Assembly (NCBI GenBank): GCA_951828385.1
Contig: OX639973.1
Span: 992,001-1,056,000, forward strand
Source of the DNA: an uncultured Poribacteria bacterium
GTDB taxonomy: Bacteria > Poribacteria > WGA-4E > WGA-3G
Direction: 5' to 3'
Length of the DNA stretch: 64,000 bases
Numbering within the stretch: the stretch's first letter is position 1; the number at the start of each line of letters is the position of its first letter. Below, piece after piece: positions 10,642 to 18,952 of this stretch. The notes below the pieces were generated by a model. The model was given only the letters and a program-made list of their open reading frames with translations, was not told the DNA's origin and made no database searches. Position numbers and translations under genes: made by a program.

Positions 10642-10691
10642 TCTATTAATTCCCTCTCGTTCTGTGTTTGATATATTTCCTAAATAATGAT

Positions 10692-10709
10692 ATTTACGAA
10701 TGCGTAAAT
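10692..10709. promoter_or_regulatory. Possible operator upstream of gcvH
   Basis: The perfect inverted repeat ATTTACG-AATG-CGTAAAT (7 bp arms, 4 bp centre) sits about 50 bases upstream of the gcvH start. Its symmetry and place suit a dimeric repressor or activator site for gcvHP. No regulator can be named. Confidence 0.4.
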
Positions 10710-10838
10710 GCTTGAATCTACTTGAGATCTAAGCGAACATAATATGAAACCGTAAAACGTATAACTCTAATTTGATTGCTGGAATTCGCGCCGTACGCGC
10801 CGACCAGCATACACGAATCTTATGTAATTTTTTTTGCG

Positions 10839-10864
10839 AAAAGATACCAAATGGTATCTTTTTT
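10839..10864. terminator. Hairpin with flanking A and T runs, likely bidirectional terminator
   Basis: AAAAGATACC and GGTATCTTTT form a stem of 10 bp with a short loop, followed by more T on the plus side and more A on the left. It lies in the 507-base gap between gcvH and the protease/TPR gene and would end transcripts from the latter on the minus strand. The rest of the gap shows no gene. Confidence 0.55.
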
Positions 10865-11148
10865 CGTTTTTGGTAATTTTTTATATTTGGTTGAAAATCC
10901 AGTTGTTGTATAGGCTTGAAAGCATTTTTCTCTGTTTTTCTCTCTATAAAAAAAGATACCACGGAAAGTGTAACATTTTTGATAAGTGTTTTATCTTCTG
11001 AGATTTACCGCTAAAAATTATGCTATATCATTAGTTAGGCAAAAATCTATACCCTGTGAGCGAGTGAAAGTTGCCTTCCGTAGTTTTGTAACACAATTAG
11101 GTAGACAGATTCTGAGCACCCAGCGGGAATATCTACCACAGAGAATAT

Positions 11149-13365
11149 CTACTGTGCCTCTTCTAACGCCTTTGCCTTCTCAAAGTCAATTTTCGCAGCC
11201 TCTTGTTGTCCGAGATCTTGCTTTGAGTGTCCGCGAAGATGATAAGCAGTCGGATTATCAGGTTTGAGTTCGATAATGACGGTAAAATCTTCTATCGCCC
11301 CAAGGTGGTCGTCAAGACCAACCTTTGCTATACCACGACCACGATAAGCAGAGACATCATCAGGGTTGAGTTTAATGGCTTGATTATAGTCTTCTATCGC
11401 ACCCGTATAGTCGCCAAGTTTACGCTTTGCCATGGCGCGTCCTCTGTATACAAACACATCCTTCGGACTTAACTTGAGAACTTGATTATAGTCTTCTATC
11501 GCTCCGGCATAGTCATCATGTTCACTCTTCAACTCCGCACGATGCGTGTATCCGTTAGCGTCATCAGGGTTGAGTTTGATGGCTTGTGTAAAATCCTCCA
11601 TCGCACCCGTATAGTCGCCAAGTTTACGCTTTACCCAACCACGATTATTGTATGTATTATATGCGTAGGTATCATCAGAGTTGAGTTTGATGGCTTGTGT
11701 ATAGTCCTCTATAGCACCAGCATAGTCGTTAAGTTCGCGCTTCACGCTTGCACGATTTTTGTACGCGTAAGTATCATCAGGTTTGAGTTCAATAGCACGT
11801 GTGAAATCTTCCATCGCGCCGGTGTGATCACCCTGTTCTCGTTTCGCCCAACCACGATTGTTATATGCATAAGTATTATTAGGTTTGAGTTGAATAGCGT
11901 GTGTAAAATCCTCTATCGCCCCTGCATGATCGTTGAGAGCTTGCTTCGCAAAACCGAGATCATTATAGATGTAGTAGGCATAGGAATCGCCAGGCGTAAT
12001 CGTAACTGTTCCCAAACCGTGCTCCGTATACGTTTGGTAGGTAAAGGAGCCGTCCTTAAGTTTTTTGATACTTTGATTGTAGTCTTCTATTGCACCCGTA
12101 TAGTCCCCCAATTTGCGTTTTGTATCGGCGCGATCGTTATATGCAAATACATCCTTTGGGTTCAGCTTAAGAGCCTGACTATAGTCTTCTACTGCTTCTA
12201 CATCCTCTCCAAGTTCAGCCTTTACTTTTCCCCGCTTCTTATAGGCTTCGGCATCCTCAGGGTTCAACTTGATAGCTTGATTATAGTCTTCTATTGCACC
12301 CGTATAGTCACCACTTTTGTGCTTCGCATCAGCACTTGCCCTGTATGTGAATGCATCCTTTGGATTTAGTTTGATAGCTTGATTATAGTCTTCTATCGCA
12401 CTGGTATGATTACGCAATTTTCGTTTTGCCTCCGCCCGTTCCTTGTAGGCGGATGCGTCATCAGGATTTAGTTTGATAACTTGATTATAGTCTTCTATTG
12501 CTGCTTGATAATCCTCAAGTTTCATTTTCGATTTCGCCCTAAATTTATAGATTTTAGCATCATTAGGGGTTAGTTCGATCGCTTTATTGAAGTCTGTGAG
12601 TGCCCCTTCAGAATCGTTATCATAATATTTTCGTTTCCCTTGCTCGAAGTGGACATAGGCGCGGATATCGTTTCGCTTCCGCCACTGCGTGAAAGGTTCC
12701 GTTGAAGTGGTACCAGCAAGCAACGCCTTGATTACGTTTACAGGACTATTGCCAGGGTCATGGCCGTAGTGGATTCCGATGACTTCTCCTTTACTGTTTA
12801 GCACTGGGCTGCCACTGTTGCCCGGGTAAGCTTCAGCTGTTGTATGGAACCGTTTATCGCTACTGCGTATATCCTGTACAACGCCTTCCGTGATTTTATA
12901 TTTTCCTTCTGGAGAAGGGAATCCGACAAGGAAGGCAGGATCGCCGATCTGGAGCATATCACTGTCTCCTAAAGGCAGCGGGACACCTTTACCTTTCACT
13001 TTTAGGATGGCGATGTCGTATTCAATATCAAACGCTACAACACCTTCCACCAACCAGATCGTTTCTTTCTGACTTAATTTTGCGGTAATAAGTCCAGATA
13101 CACCTGCGGCAACATGGAAATTTGTTGCAATTTTATCCGGTGCCACAAAGAATCCCGTGCCACCACCTAATCCGAGATCCGATCCTCTAAAGGCAAACCC
13201 GACTAAGCGTACTGTAGACCCTTTTGCTTTATCAGATATTAAATCAGTTTCTGTTGGCTCCTCCGCTGTTTCGGAGACTACCTGTGCGTAAACTGATACG
13301 TATGAGAGTGTAAGCAATAATCCCAAGATTAGGAAGCAGAACAAAAATTTTGTGTTATGGTTCAT
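11149..13365 (-). CDS. Exported trypsin-like serine protease with a long TPR array
   Basis: A 738-residue protein with a signal peptide (residues 1-28, VYAQ). Residues 45-215 form an HtrA/trypsin-like domain with His84 in ATNFHVA, Asp117 in YDIAILKV and Ser184 in PGNSGSPV, so the triad is complete. No PDZ domain is present. From about residue 235 to the end there are about 14 tetratricopeptide repeats of the AIEDYNQAIKLNPDDA type, one interrupted by a short insertion (GSFTYQTYTEHG). It likely acts in the periplasm, with the TPRs recruiting partners. It lies between gcvT and gcvH, with no known metabolic link to them. Ribosome site GAGG precedes the ATG. Confidence 0.88.
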   Translation of the reverse strand: MNHNTKFLFCFLILGLLLTLSYVSVYAQVVSETAEEPTETDLISDKAKGSTVRLVGFAFRGSDLGLGGGTGFFVAPDKIATNFHVAAGVSGLITAKLSQKETIWLVEGVVAFDIEYDIAILKVKGKGVPLPLGDSDMLQIGDPAFLVGFPSPEGKYKITEGVVQDIRSSDKRFHTTAEAYPGNSGSPVLNSKGEVIGIHYGHDPGNSPVNVIKALLAGTTSTEPFTQWRKRNDIRAYVHFEQGKRKYYDNDSEGALTDFNKAIELTPNDAKIYKFRAKSKMKLEDYQAAIEDYNQVIKLNPDDASAYKERAEAKRKLRNHTSAIEDYNQAIKLNPKDAFTYRASADAKHKSGDYTGAIEDYNQAIKLNPEDAEAYKKRGKVKAELGEDVEAVEDYSQALKLNPKDVFAYNDRADTKRKLGDYTGAIEDYNQSIKKLKDGSFTYQTYTEHGLGTVTITPGDSYAYYIYNDLGFAKQALNDHAGAIEDFTHAIQLKPNNTYAYNNRGWAKREQGDHTGAMEDFTRAIELKPDDTYAYKNRASVKRELNDYAGAIEDYTQAIKLNSDDTYAYNTYNNRGWVKRKLGDYTGAMEDFTQAIKLNPDDANGYTHRAELKSEHDDYAGAIEDYNQVLKLSPKDVFVYRGRAMAKRKLGDYTGAIEDYNQAIKLNPDDVSAYRGRGIAKVGLDDHLGAIEDFTVIIELKPDNPTAYHLRGHSKQDLGQQEAAKIDFEKAKALEEAQ

Positions 13366-13386
13366 TTTATTGCCTCAACGGGTTAC

Positions 13387-13403
13387 GGCACACGGCGTGT
13401 GCC
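13387..13403. repeat. Short perfect palindrome upstream of the protease/TPR gene
   Basis: GGCACAC-GGC-GTGTGCC forms a 7-bp stem with a 3-base loop in the 55-base gap between the Uma2-like gene and the protease/TPR gene. It could be a REP-like repeat or a processing hairpin. Confidence 0.45.
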
Positions 13404-13420
13404 TACTACTTTTAACAGCA

Positions 13421-14278
13421 CTATTGACGTTGAAGGTTCGCAAGTTGTGTCCGGAGTTTTTCTAATTCTGCTTCAGCATCCTGTCGGCGTTGTGCTTCAG
13501 TTGCGGCAAGTTTTTCGGCATCTTGCCGGAGGTGCGCCTCCTCTTCTGCGCGTGCTTGTGCTGCCTCTCTTAGGTGCGCCTCCTCTTCTGCGCGTGCTTG
13601 TGCTGCCTCTCTTAAGTAATGTTCTTCAAGAGAAGTTGTAATCGGCGTGCCATCTGGCAGATATGGACGCAACAGTCTAACGTGCGTTCGATGTTGTTCC
13701 TCGCAGCGAAAGTAGAGATTTAACGCTTCACTGAACAGACCACCTTCCGCATCCGGTTCCATCTCAACAATACCACCTGATAGCTCCTGCCGCCACCCCC
13801 GAAATTCTGCAGGTTTCTTCAACTCCGGTTGATGGATAAAATACTCTTGGACACCTATATCATTGAGATACACGCCGACTTTTTCATTCCGATCTTGACG
13901 GGCCGTCGCGTCAGAGAGAAACTCAAAGACAGCAACGGGTGCTGTACCCTCCGCCCACGTATAGAAACTGCGCCGTAGCGGATATTTAGCGACACCGAAG
14001 ACGATGTGAATATCAGGGGCGACACATTTTGTGATGTCGCCTTCGCTATAGTAGATAAAACTGTCAATCCCAATATAAACAAGTTCGTTGATAGCGAAGT
14101 ATCGCTTGAACTGTTCGTAAATTGCTGCAATCTGTTCGCCGTGAAAACCGGTTGCGGACATAGGTTCGTCATCCTCACACGGATAACCTTCAATATAGGC
14201 AGTCGTTTTGCCGTTTGCTTTTGGAAAGACTGGCATATACTTTCTCTGCTTGAATTCAAAGTCATTTGTGGTATCCAT
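13421..14278 (-). CDS. Uma2 family (DUF820) PD-(D/E)XK nuclease-like protein
   Basis: A 285-residue protein. The core contains CVAPDIHIVFG and APVAVFEFLSDATARQD, the Asp and Glu motifs of the Uma2 fold, a restriction-endonuclease-like domain common in cyanobacteria and other lineages; its cellular role is unknown. From residue 215 onward the protein is a charged alpha-helical or coiled-coil tail with a 14-residue tandem repeat (LREAAQARAEEEAH), produced by a 42-bp DNA duplication. The Uma2 assignment is firm; nuclease activity is not shown. Confidence 0.85.
   Translation of the reverse strand: MDTTNDFEFKQRKYMPVFPKANGKTTAYIEGYPCEDDEPMSATGFHGEQIAAIYEQFKRYFAINELVYIGIDSFIYYSEGDITKCVAPDIHIVFGVAKYPLRRSFYTWAEGTAPVAVFEFLSDATARQDRNEKVGVYLNDIGVQEYFIHQPELKKPAEFRGWRQELSGGIVEMEPDAEGGLFSEALNLYFRCEEQHRTHVRLLRPYLPDGTPITTSLEEHYLREAAQARAEEEAHLREAAQARAEEEAHLRQDAEKLAATEAQRRQDAEAELEKLRTQLANLQRQ
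13530..13613. repeat. 42-bp perfect tandem duplication in the Uma2-like gene
   Basis: Two identical 42-base units beginning AGGTGCGCCTCCTCTTCTGC abut at 13571/13572. They encode the duplicated 14-residue helical unit in the protein's tail. Confidence 0.9.
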
Positions 14279-14303
14279 GATTTTCTCCGTTTGATTATTA
14301 ATA

Positions 14304-15380
14304 TTAGATAAAGGGTGCCGTTACAATTTTAGCAGGATGCATCCTACCCCGAATCTCTATATCAATTTCTCCATCGTCAGGTATCGCCTGCGATGATACG
14401 GTAGCGAAGCCGATAGCATATTTGAGACTTGGCGATGGCGCGCCACTTGTCACGGAACCGACTTGTTCACCGTCTTGATAGACGACATAACCGGCACGCG
14501 CCACAGCACGGTCAAGCATCTGGAAACCTACCATCTGCTTCGCAATGCCCTTCTTTTTTTCTTTAAGGAGCGCGTTCTTGCCGATAAATTGGCGGTTCTT
14601 GGATTTAACGAACTTACTGAGTCCAACTTCATACGGGTTCGTGTCGTCGTTCATATCCATGCCGTAGAGGCGGAGTCCGGCTTCAAGACGTAATGTATCC
14701 CGTGCGCCCAGTCCCACGGGTTGTCCATCAGCTTCCATCACAGCAGGATAAAGTGCATTCCATAAACCCTCTGCACTGTTTGCGTTAACGTATAACTCAA
14801 AACCGGTTTCACCGGTATACCCGGTTCGTGAAATAGTGGTAGGGATACCTGCCACCTCGTCTACTGCAAAGCGAAAAAACGAAATTTCAGAAACATCCCG
14901 TTTAGGGACGAAAGGATTTAGAATGTCTATCGCTTTTGGGCCTTGGAGTGCGATGAGAGCCGTATGCTCGCTTACGTCTTTTATTTCCGCGCCTGTGTTG
15001 TTGTGGGTCTCTACCCATGCGAAGTCTTTTTCGATGTTGGCAGCATTGACGACCAGCATATAGTGGTTATCAGCGTGCCGATAAATGAGCAGGTCGTCAA
15101 CGATGCCGCCCGTTTCATTACAGAATAAGGTATACAACACACGTCCATCGGTTAAACGTCCGACATCGTTAGTGCTGAGTTTTTGGACCAACGCGCTTGC
15201 ACCCTCTCCACGAACCTCGAATTCTCCCATGTGCGATAGGTCAAACAAGCCGACAGTCGCCCGAACAGCAAGATGTTCTTTAACAATACTGCTATATTGG
15301 AGCGGCATCTCCCACCCACCGAATTCGGTGAATTTCGCATTAAGGGATTTATGGACTTGATAAAGGGGCGTTCTTTTCAT
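14304..15380 (-). CDS. gcvT: Aminomethyltransferase (T protein of the glycine cleavage system)
   Basis: A 358-residue T protein of normal length. It moves the C1 unit from aminomethyl-lipoyl GcvH to tetrahydrofolate, releasing ammonia. Landmarks are TPLYQVHKSLNAKFTEFGGW at the start, LSHMGEFEVRG, SRTGYTGETGFELYV and LRLEAGLRLYGMDMNDD. It is separated from gcvH and gcvP by the Uma2-like and protease/TPR genes, all on the same strand. The preceding gene is only 35 bases away, so it may be read from an upstream promoter; I saw no glycine riboswitch. Confidence 0.96.
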   Translation of the reverse strand: MKRTPLYQVHKSLNAKFTEFGGWEMPLQYSSIVKEHLAVRATVGLFDLSHMGEFEVRGEGASALVQKLSTNDVGRLTDGRVLYTLFCNETGGIVDDLLIYRHADNHYMLVVNAANIEKDFAWVETHNNTGAEIKDVSEHTALIALQGPKAIDILNPFVPKRDVSEISFFRFAVDEVAGIPTTISRTGYTGETGFELYVNANSAEGLWNALYPAVMEADGQPVGLGARDTLRLEAGLRLYGMDMNDDTNPYEVGLSKFVKSKNRQFIGKNALLKEKKKGIAKQMVGFQMLDRAVARAGYVVYQDGEQVGSVTSGAPSPSLKYAIGFATVSSQAIPDDGEIDIEIRGRMHPAKIVTAPFI

Positions 15381-15415
15381 GTGTCGTCACCAAGTACGCC
15401 GAAGATTGCGCGTAT

Positions 15416-16168
15416 TTAAAGCCCATAGATACGAGCGAGATTTCCGCCGAAAATCAGTGCCTCAGCATCATCGCCGAGTTCCAACCGTTTGAGGGCGTTG
15501 ATAACCTGAATCGGTCGATATTCCGGTAAATTAGAGCCGAAGACGATCTGTTCCGGTCCGAGTTCATCAACAGCGGTTTTCACTTCAGTCGGCACAACGG
15601 TGTCCGGATCTGTTCCCCACCGGCGATGGAACCGCAAGATAGTGGTCCCGAGCGAGACATTCTTATTCGCTTTTGCGACAGCGATCCCCGCGTCTAAATC
15701 GTCAGGAAATCCCATGTGATCCATGATAATGGGGGTCTCTGGCACCCAACTTGCGACAGTGCCGATCCGGTTGGGATGACAATTGTTAGGTCCGGAGTGA
15801 ATTGAGATGATAAGCCCATGGTCCCGTGCGGCTTCAACAACAGGACGCACGATCGGATCATCTACATTGTAGTTGTGAATGGCGGGCATCAGTTTAATCC
15901 CGGGCATCTCCCACACTTCAGCCGCCAATCTGACCTGCTCGACAGGTTCCGGTTCTGTCGGATGTACAAGTGCACAACCGAGGGTGCGCGGATTACCGCG
16001 AATCGCTTCGGCGAGTTCACTGTTTTCGGGAAGCGGTTGGGGGGTCGGCATAACGACAACGACATCCATATCCGCTTCGTCCTCTAATGCCAACAAAGCG
16101 GCTAAATTGAGTTTGCCGTTTTCATCACGAAATGAGTCATTGAGATAGGCTTCAAAATCGCCTCGCAT
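15416..16168 (-). CDS. Amidohydrolase_2-like TIM-barrel protein, metal ligands apparently missing
   Basis: A 250-residue protein resembling the amidohydrolase_2 family: PGIKLMPAIHNYNVDDPIV, GLIISIHSGP, TPIIMDHMGFPDD and QIVFGSNLPEYRPI follow the family order. The canonical N-terminal HxH metal motif is absent: the good ribosome site AAGGAG fixes the start at MRGDFEAYLND, beyond where HxH would lie. The usual FGSD aspartate is Asn (FGSN). It may be non-catalytic or use another chemistry. It sits between a lipoprotein gene and gcvT, 15 and 35 bases away, and is probably cotranscribed. Confidence 0.75.
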   Translation of the reverse strand: MRGDFEAYLNDSFRDENGKLNLAALLALEDEADMDVVVVMPTPQPLPENSELAEAIRGNPRTLGCALVHPTEPEPVEQVRLAAEVWEMPGIKLMPAIHNYNVDDPIVRPVVEAARDHGLIISIHSGPNNCHPNRIGTVASWVPETPIIMDHMGFPDDLDAGIAVAKANKNVSLGTTILRFHRRWGTDPDTVVPTEVKTAVDELGPEQIVFGSNLPEYRPIQVINALKRLELGDDAEALIFGGNLARIYGL

Positions 16169-16183
16169 GAGAGATCTCCTTTA

Positions 16184-17275
16184 TTAGGGGGCTATCGTTA
16201 CTGCGAAAAAACCGTTGAAGAGAACTGCCCCATCCGTTCTCCTTTCAAAACCCACATCCGCGTGCATTAGCCCCTCCATTAGGGCATATATGATGTCTCG
16301 GTAACGGATGTATGCAGATTCCGCCGTAGCGGTGTCTGGAAAACGGACGACAAAAACAATCTGAGCATCCATCCAATTTGTTGAATCGGCACTATTTTGA
16401 TAGTACGCGGAGACCCCGAGTGCGGTATCCGTCAACTGCGGGACATTGGCAGGTAATGTGCTGTAGATTTGGCTTAATGCCCAATTGGATCGGAATAATT
16501 TGGTGCTTCCATGTATCCTTTTGTTATTAGGGAGTAGTGCAAGCATTCGTGGCTCTGGGGGTGGATCTTTAATCTGTGCAGCAACGGTTTTCGCGAGTGC
16601 GATCATCCCTTCACGAATACCGGTAGCGAATTCATAACCCTCAATTTGAACGAAATACTTTCCCTTGGAAAATCGGAGATACCCGCCCGAAAGCATCGCC
16701 TTACTGCCGACCCATTCAAATTTCATTCTCGGATAGGTGTGAAAGTTGTAAATTCCAAAGGCGTTTTCTGGTGTTCCCATATCGAAAATTTCAAGTAAAA
16801 TCAACGGCTTTGAACCGAATTGCGGGGCTTGGTATTCCACCTCTGCCTGCCGTTCAAAACCGTAAGCGTAGTAAAGATCGGGTGAAGCAACTGGAGATAT
16901 GGCTCTGTCTCGGTACAGCGTTTTACCTTGATATGTTGAAGGCGCACGGGATTGGACCCAACCGAGCAATTCGCCATCGTTAGGTAAAAGCTGCTCCGGC
17001 GCAACTGTCGTCCTCACGCCTTCTTCTGTCGTTGACGATTCTTCGGACAGTACGGATGCGTCCTTTATGTTTTCTGCCACTTCCAACAGCGTCTGCTCTG
17101 CCTTCTTCGCCGTAGCACCGTGCCACACGCCATAGATATATCTACCTTCACGCTGAACCGCTGTCCAGTCTCCCTGTTCTGTCCCACATGAAATTAACAT
17201 CAAACTCAAGAAAAGGCAGATACCGAGGGTGAAACGATGGGTTTTGTCAAAAATACCTGCTGTTTTGTCTTTCAT
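16184..17275 (-). CDS. DUF6599-like lipoprotein
   Basis: A 363-residue predicted lipoprotein with lipobox LISC (Cys30). From about residue 75 it follows a pattern I associate with the DUF6599 family: LLPNDGELLGWVQSRAP, LYYAYGFERQAEVEYQ, MGTPENAFGIYNFHTYP. The function is unknown. It is preceded by the LptE-like gene with a 27-base gap and followed by the amidohydrolase-like gene, suggesting an envelope-related operon. The family call is from recall and moderate. Confidence 0.6.
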   Translation of the reverse strand: MKDKTAGIFDKTHRFTLGICLFLSLMLISCGTEQGDWTAVQREGRYIYGVWHGATAKKAEQTLLEVAENIKDASVLSEESSTTEEGVRTTVAPEQLLPNDGELLGWVQSRAPSTYQGKTLYRDRAISPVASPDLYYAYGFERQAEVEYQAPQFGSKPLILLEIFDMGTPENAFGIYNFHTYPRMKFEWVGSKAMLSGGYLRFSKGKYFVQIEGYEFATGIREGMIALAKTVAAQIKDPPPEPRMLALLPNNKRIHGSTKLFRSNWALSQIYSTLPANVPQLTDTALGVSAYYQNSADSTNWMDAQIVFVVRFPDTATAESAYIRYRDIIYALMEGLMHADVGFERRTDGAVLFNGFFAVTIAP

Positions 17276-17302
17276 TCGCGCGGGGCTCCCTACAGTGTTC
17301 TC

Positions 17303-17818
17303 TTACCACTGTTCAGCAAGTTGGTTGTAAAGATCTTCTACGAGTTCATCTACAAGGCGCCTCTCGGCTTCTTCACGGGACTCCCTCGGTTCAGCCCTAC
17401 CGTCTACAACATAGTAGTCGTGAACTTGGAGATGATTGTCGGTTTGCGCAATCATGTCGTTGCGGACTCTATCAAGAAATTCGTATTCAATTTGTAAAGT
17501 CATCCGTACCATTTCGACTTCACCTTGGGGGCCATAGCCTTGCTCCCGTATATCAAAATCCTGTATCCGCATCGTAAATTCGGAGTCGTTTCCGTCTCGC
17601 CACTTCCGGTTGAAACGTTGCGTCAGTTTTTCATGAATCACTTCATCGTAAGGTCGCTGGGAGGCTTCATCGTAGGCAAAATCGGCATCTAAAATTACAA
17701 CAGGTGCGATACGAATAGTGCTGATATGCTCAAGATACTCTGATTTAGACACATACCCGCATCCAGAAATTAAACCCAGGCATATCAATACCGCCAACAC
17801 AGACATTGATTTAGACAT
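17303..17818 (-). CDS. LptE-like outer-membrane lipoprotein
   Basis: A 171-residue predicted lipoprotein with signal peptide and lipobox ISGC, followed by GYVSKSEYLEHISTIRIAPV and a basic/acidic alpha-beta body ending in LVEDLYNQLAEQW. Layout and size resemble LptE, the plug of the LPS translocon, and related LPS-assembly lipoproteins. I choose the ATG giving MSKSMSVLA because GGAGGG lies just upstream; an in-frame TTG four codons earlier overlaps that site. Similarity is weak, so LptE remains a suggestion. Confidence 0.55.
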   Translation of the reverse strand: MSKSMSVLAVLICLGLISGCGYVSKSEYLEHISTIRIAPVVILDADFAYDEASQRPYDEVIHEKLTQRFNRKWRDGNDSEFTMRIQDFDIREQGYGPQGEVEMVRMTLQIEYEFLDRVRNDMIAQTDNHLQVHDYYVVDGRAEPRESREEAERRLVDELVEDLYNQLAEQW

Positions 17819-17842
17819 TTTTCCCTCCAAGTTTTGTCAGCA

Positions 17843-18103
17843 TCAGAATGTTAGCCCCTCTGGCAGGACAGGCTGTAGGAATTTTACGGGTGATGCCTTC
17901 GGACGTGGGGCTTCCTGCTTTTTGCCATAAAACACAGATTTGACGGTATCAACAACATATCGCTTATAAGTAGGGGATAATAAAACAACAAAGGCAAGGA
18001 CGAGCAGAATAAGAACTATGGCTAAGAAATAGGTTAGCCACTTCTGATCAAGCAGATCCCCTTTATTAAGGGTGTGTTTCGTTGTACTACGGCGTGCTCT
18101 CAT
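17843..18103 (-). CDS. Small single-pass membrane protein
   Basis: An 86-residue protein with a basic N terminus (MRARRSTTKHTLNKGD), one membrane segment (LTYFLAIVLILLVLAFVVLL) and a short tail ending in LQPVLPEGLTF. GAGAGG precedes the ATG by 8 bases; a longer frame upstream has no ribosome site. It heads the same-strand run leading to the LptE-like gene. Not recognised. Confidence 0.6.
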   Translation of the reverse strand: MRARRSTTKHTLNKGDLLDQKWLTYFLAIVLILLVLAFVVLLSPTYKRYVVDTVKSVFYGKKQEAPRPKASPVKFLQPVLPEGLTF

Positions 18104-18345
18104 GGATATGACCTCTCGTTGGATCGCGTATTTACTTCGTGTAAGTCTGTATATCAACACTTCAAGAAATCGGATTCATCGCGATTATTGAAAATTATAG
18201 CACAAAAACAGATAACATGCAAAATTATTAATTGGGTATTGTGGGAGGTGGAGTTAATGAAGATTAGAAGTTGAATTCGGTCCTGTAAAAACAAAAAGAG
18301 AGTACCTGGGTGTGGAAGTTGGTGACTCTCTATGAAGTTAATCTA

Positions 18346-18627
18346 CTATTCAGAACCGTTTTGTGTCACGCCGGGGGGCGGTTCGGAGAACTCTTCACCG
18401 CGTGCGGCTGCTTCTCTTCTGCGTCGATCCCAGTCCGCGATTTCTCTATAAACCTTCGCCTGCCCCTCTGCGATGCCTTCCGCTTTGCCTTCCGCTTTTC
18501 CCTCTGCGATGCCTTTCGCTTTGCCTTTCGCTTCGGCTGCTGCTTCGGCTGCCCGAATTCGCTTTTCTTGTCTGTCTAAATACCAGTCTGATAATAACAT
18601 GATTAGATCAATGCCTCCCACTATCAT
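18346..18627 (-). CDS. Small membrane-anchored coiled-coil protein, possibly frame-disrupted at its 5' end
   Basis: A 93-residue frame starting MIVGGIDLIMLLSDWYL, a hydrophobic segment, then a charged helix with tandem GKAEG/GIAEG units. The frame stays open upstream to 18720 without ATG or GTG (FSNFIPVGAALVGMIVGG). In a second frame, a GTG behind GGTGGAGG-like sequence opens VEDILIKLTELWRAVRDFQT, which stops just where the first frame becomes convincing. The gene may therefore have lost its true start by a frameshift, or begin at this ATG. Not recognised. Confidence 0.45.
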   Translation of the reverse strand: MIVGGIDLIMLLSDWYLDRQEKRIRAAEAAAEAKGKAKGIAEGKAEGKAEGIAEGQAKVYREIADWDRRRREAAARGEEFSEPPPGVTQNGSE

Positions 18628-18797
18628 CCCGACTAACGCTGCTCCAACGGGGATAAAGTTTGAAAATCTCTCACGGCTCGCCAGAGTTCTGTCAGTTTTA
18701 TCAAAATGTCCTCCACCAAGTTAAATATATAATAACCTGCACTGCATGAATTGTCAACGAAAAAGTATGCCGGGGGTCGCGCCTAAAGCGGAGGGAT

Positions 18798-18815
18798 CGG
18801 GATTTGGAAATCCCG
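18798..18815. repeat. Short hairpin repeat
   Basis: CGGGATTT-GG-AAATCCCG, a perfect 8-bp stem with a 2-base loop, in the 325-base gap upstream of the small coiled-coil gene. It resembles dispersed REP-type hairpins. Apart from this and the pnp terminator the gap holds nothing obvious. Confidence 0.5.
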
Positions 18816-18864
18816 CCTACGGAAGAACTGAATGCCTCTGGCTAAAAGATAGGGATATTTATAG

Positions 18865-18898
18865 TAAAATAGGGCAAAGGACTTATCCTTTACCCTAT
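18865..18898 (-). terminator. Rho-independent terminator of pnp
   Basis: On the minus strand ATAGGGTAAAGGA and TCCTTTGCCCTAT form a 13-bp stem around TAAG and are followed by TTTTA. It lies about 55 bases past the pnp stop and ends the translation/RNA-metabolism cluster. Confidence 0.8.
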
Positions 18899-18952
18899 AT
18901 GTTTCTTAGATTGGTTTTTAAACTGCAACGTTGTGCAGTGCTTCACAGGCTA

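Noticed and set aside
11482-12369. A 295-residue plus-strand frame
   Set aside because: It mirrors the TPR repeats on the opposite strand and has no independent support.
11230-12600. Regular repeats resembling a CRISPR array
   Set aside because: The about 100-base periodicity is the DNA of tetratricopeptide repeats; units are diverged and in frame, with no spacers.
15381-15415. Glycine riboswitch upstream of gcvT
   Set aside because: Only 35 bases separate gcvT from the preceding gene; there is no room for the aptamer.
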